Source: Enoplolaimus lenunculus (lineage: Eukaryota; Nematoda; Enoplea; Enoplida; Thoracostomopsidae). From it: DNA of 64,000 nucleotides. Shown piece by piece: positions 61,354 to 64,000 of the stretch. Within the stretch, counting starts at the first letter, position 1, and every line of letters starts with the position of its first letter. The position numbers and the translations under genes are program-made. The DNA lies in assembly GCA_030248215.1 (NCBI GenBank), contig JASANG010002453.1, positions 1 through 64,000 on the forward strand, given 5' to 3'. The notes beneath the pieces were generated by a model. The model saw nothing but the letters and a program-made list of their open reading frames with translations, did not search any database and was not told the DNA's origin.

Positions 61354-64000
61354 TGATGCCGGGCGGTGGACTCGGCCTCCCTCGGTGCCGGGTTTGGTCT
61401 CCTGACGTTTCCGTGGAATTTCTGTTACTTCAGCTATCCCTGTCCCAGCTTAGAACAGTTTAACCCTGTATTGGTATTGCGGACGCGAAATTTACTGGTT
61501 TCTGGAGGTTAGCATTATGATGGATAGTGGGTCGCGGTATGAGGTTGAACAATGAGGCTTGTTCGTATTTTCATTTGGTTATAGCATTTATCGCCAGTGG
61601 TTCTGCTGGATGATGATAAGGTTGTTAATCTACCAATAGCAAATTAAAATTTATTAAATTTGGATAAGACTGTTTATGGGGTCGAGCTTATTTACATAAT
61701 GTTAATTTTCCAGTCTTTCTTGTACAGGTTCAAAAGTTTACACAATTTTTTATGGATGATACATAGCTCCGTGATATTGACGAACTCGCGGTATTTTAGC
61801 TAAATTGTACAGAAAAGTTTGCACACCCGCAGCAATATTTTTGCGAAAAGTTCTGTATACGCTTAACTTAAAATTACATTTAAATTGTAAACGATGCGGT
61901 AGCTGTTAGAGAATACAGGCACAGCTGGGATTGCGTTTGGGTGCTGGTTTTGGCATGGTCGGTGTACTATTATATCAATTGATATGGACGGTGTTATTCG
62001 ACTGTGGTTTAACAGTTCTTGATAACGTGCGAGTTTATCACTAATTAATAGTGGACTGAGTGGAAACGATAGTTGTGCCTATTGCTAATTGACGATAGGT
62101 CTAATACGCATTTGGGGATATAGGTAAAGTGTCAATTGCTGTTGTCTGATTTTGGATTAATTCTTCTAAGATTTTTAAGATAAGTTTCTGAAAGTAACAG
62201 GTTGCTCTTGTGTAACTTACATAACTTATTTTGGCAATCAGGCATTAGTATTGGCTGCTGGATGGCCAGGTAATCTAATTTCCTCAAATACAATCACCTT
62301 CATGGGATTGCATGAAATGTGTGTGCCAAAAACGGAGGAAATTGTGTAAGTTTCGTTTCAATTTAATTTTGAAGTTTATTACAATATGGAATAGTGGTCT
62401 TCAGAATATTGCTTAAGCATGGCACAACTTTTTTGTTATTAACCTCAGAGTTTGATTTTAGTTGAACAATGCATATGTGTTGCATGTAATGTGTAATTAC
62501 TGGACCTCTGTTGTTTTGTCTAGTTGCTACTTGCCTAGTTATTGTTTTGGTTTCGTACAAATCACGTACAAAATTGCATAAATATTATGTGGCTTCCAAT
62601 GAAGATTCTAGATCTGTTGTTAGAAAAGAAAGAGTTGGTTCAGTTTCTTGTGAGTTCAATGTCAAACCTGTTTGAATGCATTTAAAACTATATTGTCGTA
62701 CCATCTCAGTGAAAAATGTGAAAATCACAACAAACACCATTCATGGTTAGTCACTGCTAATTATATATAGCTTATAGATATTTTTGTATGTACTGACTCG
62801 TGCTCACATTGCAGTGTGCAAGCAAATACTAAAAAGATAACGTTTTATAACAGCCATTTATTTTTGATGCTGTAGCCATTGATGGTTGTGGGTGCCAGTC
62901 ATGGTCCCACCCCCGCGTCTGGGCATTTGGACTGACCAATTATAAAATTACAGTTTATTAATTACACACAGCATTTTGTTGTAAAGAGTTCGAGATTGTA
63001 AGCAACATTCAATAGCAGAAATTGAGCTTGAAATAATATAATAGCAGCAAGCAATAAATTCCGACCTGGAAGGTATGGCACATCATGAAACTTCATTATA
63101 TTTTTGTACTGAACGTTGATTTTATTTTACATTGTTTCCCATTGTGTTTTGTGTCTTTTCTGATTGGTTTTCCGAACACAAGCTGATTTTGACATAATAT
63201 TTTCAGGATTTTTTGACCAACATATTGCTGTTTGTGCGTTTTATTATTATTATGTTATCTGTTATATTGTTTAATGTTATGGCACTTGTTAATTGAAATG
63301 CATAGCGTCACATTGCATTCGCGATATTGCTAAATCTATCCTCAGAATGGCTGTTTGACAATGAATGATCACTGCTCCGTGTCAAGTAGAATGAACTATT
63401 ACGTACTATTTCTACTGCAGAAACAAATAACACGCCGACGCGTTTGTGTTTTGGGTGGTTGTAAAATTCTATGGTCAGTAAGAAGTAGTTTGTTTGCATG
63501 CAGGACAAACATTTATGTACCATAACGGTTTCGCTATACTTGTGTGACGCTCGAACGGTGTCGATCGTAAAAATTATTTTGCATTGGTGTGCGGTTACTT
63601 GCGGCACGACATGTGCATAGCCGTACGGTGCCGGACGGCATCGACGGCATTATAATCCTTAAAAAGTATAGCGTCATCGGTACAGGTTTAACTGTAATGT
63701 TTATCGATAGCCTAATTTTTGTGACAACAAATGAGTGCTTGTTATTTATATCTGGGCACCATTTATTGCTGCTGTGAATTTATGTTGTATAACCCAGCGT
63801 TGTTTTTTCGGGAAAAAATTGACCTTATACACAAAATTCTGACGGCGTGAAATAATCGGGAGAGGCCGTCAGAACATCAAAAACTCATGAGTGGAGCGAG
63901 CTAAACAAGTCACACTTGTTTTTTCGTGAGTATATATTAAATCCCAGAACACTTGGGTTTTTCTGACATCATAGCCTCTCACTTGTTGCAACCTCCGAGC
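61354..64000. other. LAMC1 3' UTR and downstream DNA
   Basis: No further gene was recognised. The first canonical AATAAA after the stop that I see is at 63053-63058, which would make a 1.7-kb 3' UTR; earlier variants (for example ATTAAA near 61650) may be used instead. About 63530-63685 has GCTATACTTGTGTGACGC and AAAAAGTATAGCGTCA arms, a relative of 49838-49918. Confidence 0.45.

Noticed and set aside
1-64000. Retrovirus-like elements, LINEs, tRNA or rRNA genes, CRISPR arrays
   Set aside because: No reverse transcriptase, integrase or capsid-like frame, no long terminal repeat pair, no cloverleaf and no spacer-repeat pattern was recognised by eye.

Overview
This window is AT-rich genomic DNA from an animal, most likely an invertebrate. 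Every gene I can read is split by GT-AG introns, and the genes are metazoan: a complete laminin gamma chain, DNAJC9, and an invertebrate-type phosphoenolpyruvate-synthase-like protein. The space between genes is crowded with short inverted-repeat elements. There is no bacterial signature. The phylum is not fixed by what I can see. The TTAGGC hexamer, the nematode telomere unit, is abundant, but it sits inside dispersed elements, so it does not identify the organism.

Layout, left to right. (1) 522-9843, plus: eight exons of a protein resembling the N-terminal region of invertebrate 'putative phosphoenolpyruvate synthases'; its 5' end was not found. (2) 9.9-12.2 kb: transposon debris and a 21-bp minisatellite. 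(3) 12211-13743, minus: a three-exon gene for a small secreted eight-cysteine protein that I do not recognise. (4) 13.8-30.5 kb: repeat-rich DNA with many miniature elements, a three-unit tandem repeat at 21.1 kb and weak coding islands at 23.9-28.4 kb, one of which may be a decayed relative of gene 1. (5) 30584-34754, minus: complete five-exon DNAJC9 (276 aa). (6) 36969-61353, plus: complete 32-exon laminin gamma-1-type gene (1620 aa), head to head with DNAJC9. (7) 61.4-64 kb: laminin 3' flank.

The laminin gene is the anchor. The predicted chain has a signal peptide, LN domain, two LE-repeat blocks around an L4 domain and the C-terminal coiled coil. The nidogen-binding loop, the near-C-terminal cysteine and the third-from-last glutamate are all kept. 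Its exon 9/10 junction cannot be written as a GT-AG intron.

The mobile-element landscape is the other main result. At least two inverted-repeat families carry exact or near-exact 8-bp target duplications: one with CAGGGTGCAACCGG ends and one with GGCCMATGT ends and TTAGGC tracts inside. A third, with CACTGCAAAAAATGG ends, is flanked by TA. All exon joins were made by eye from reading frame, splice signals and remembered family sequences; no alignment was run.
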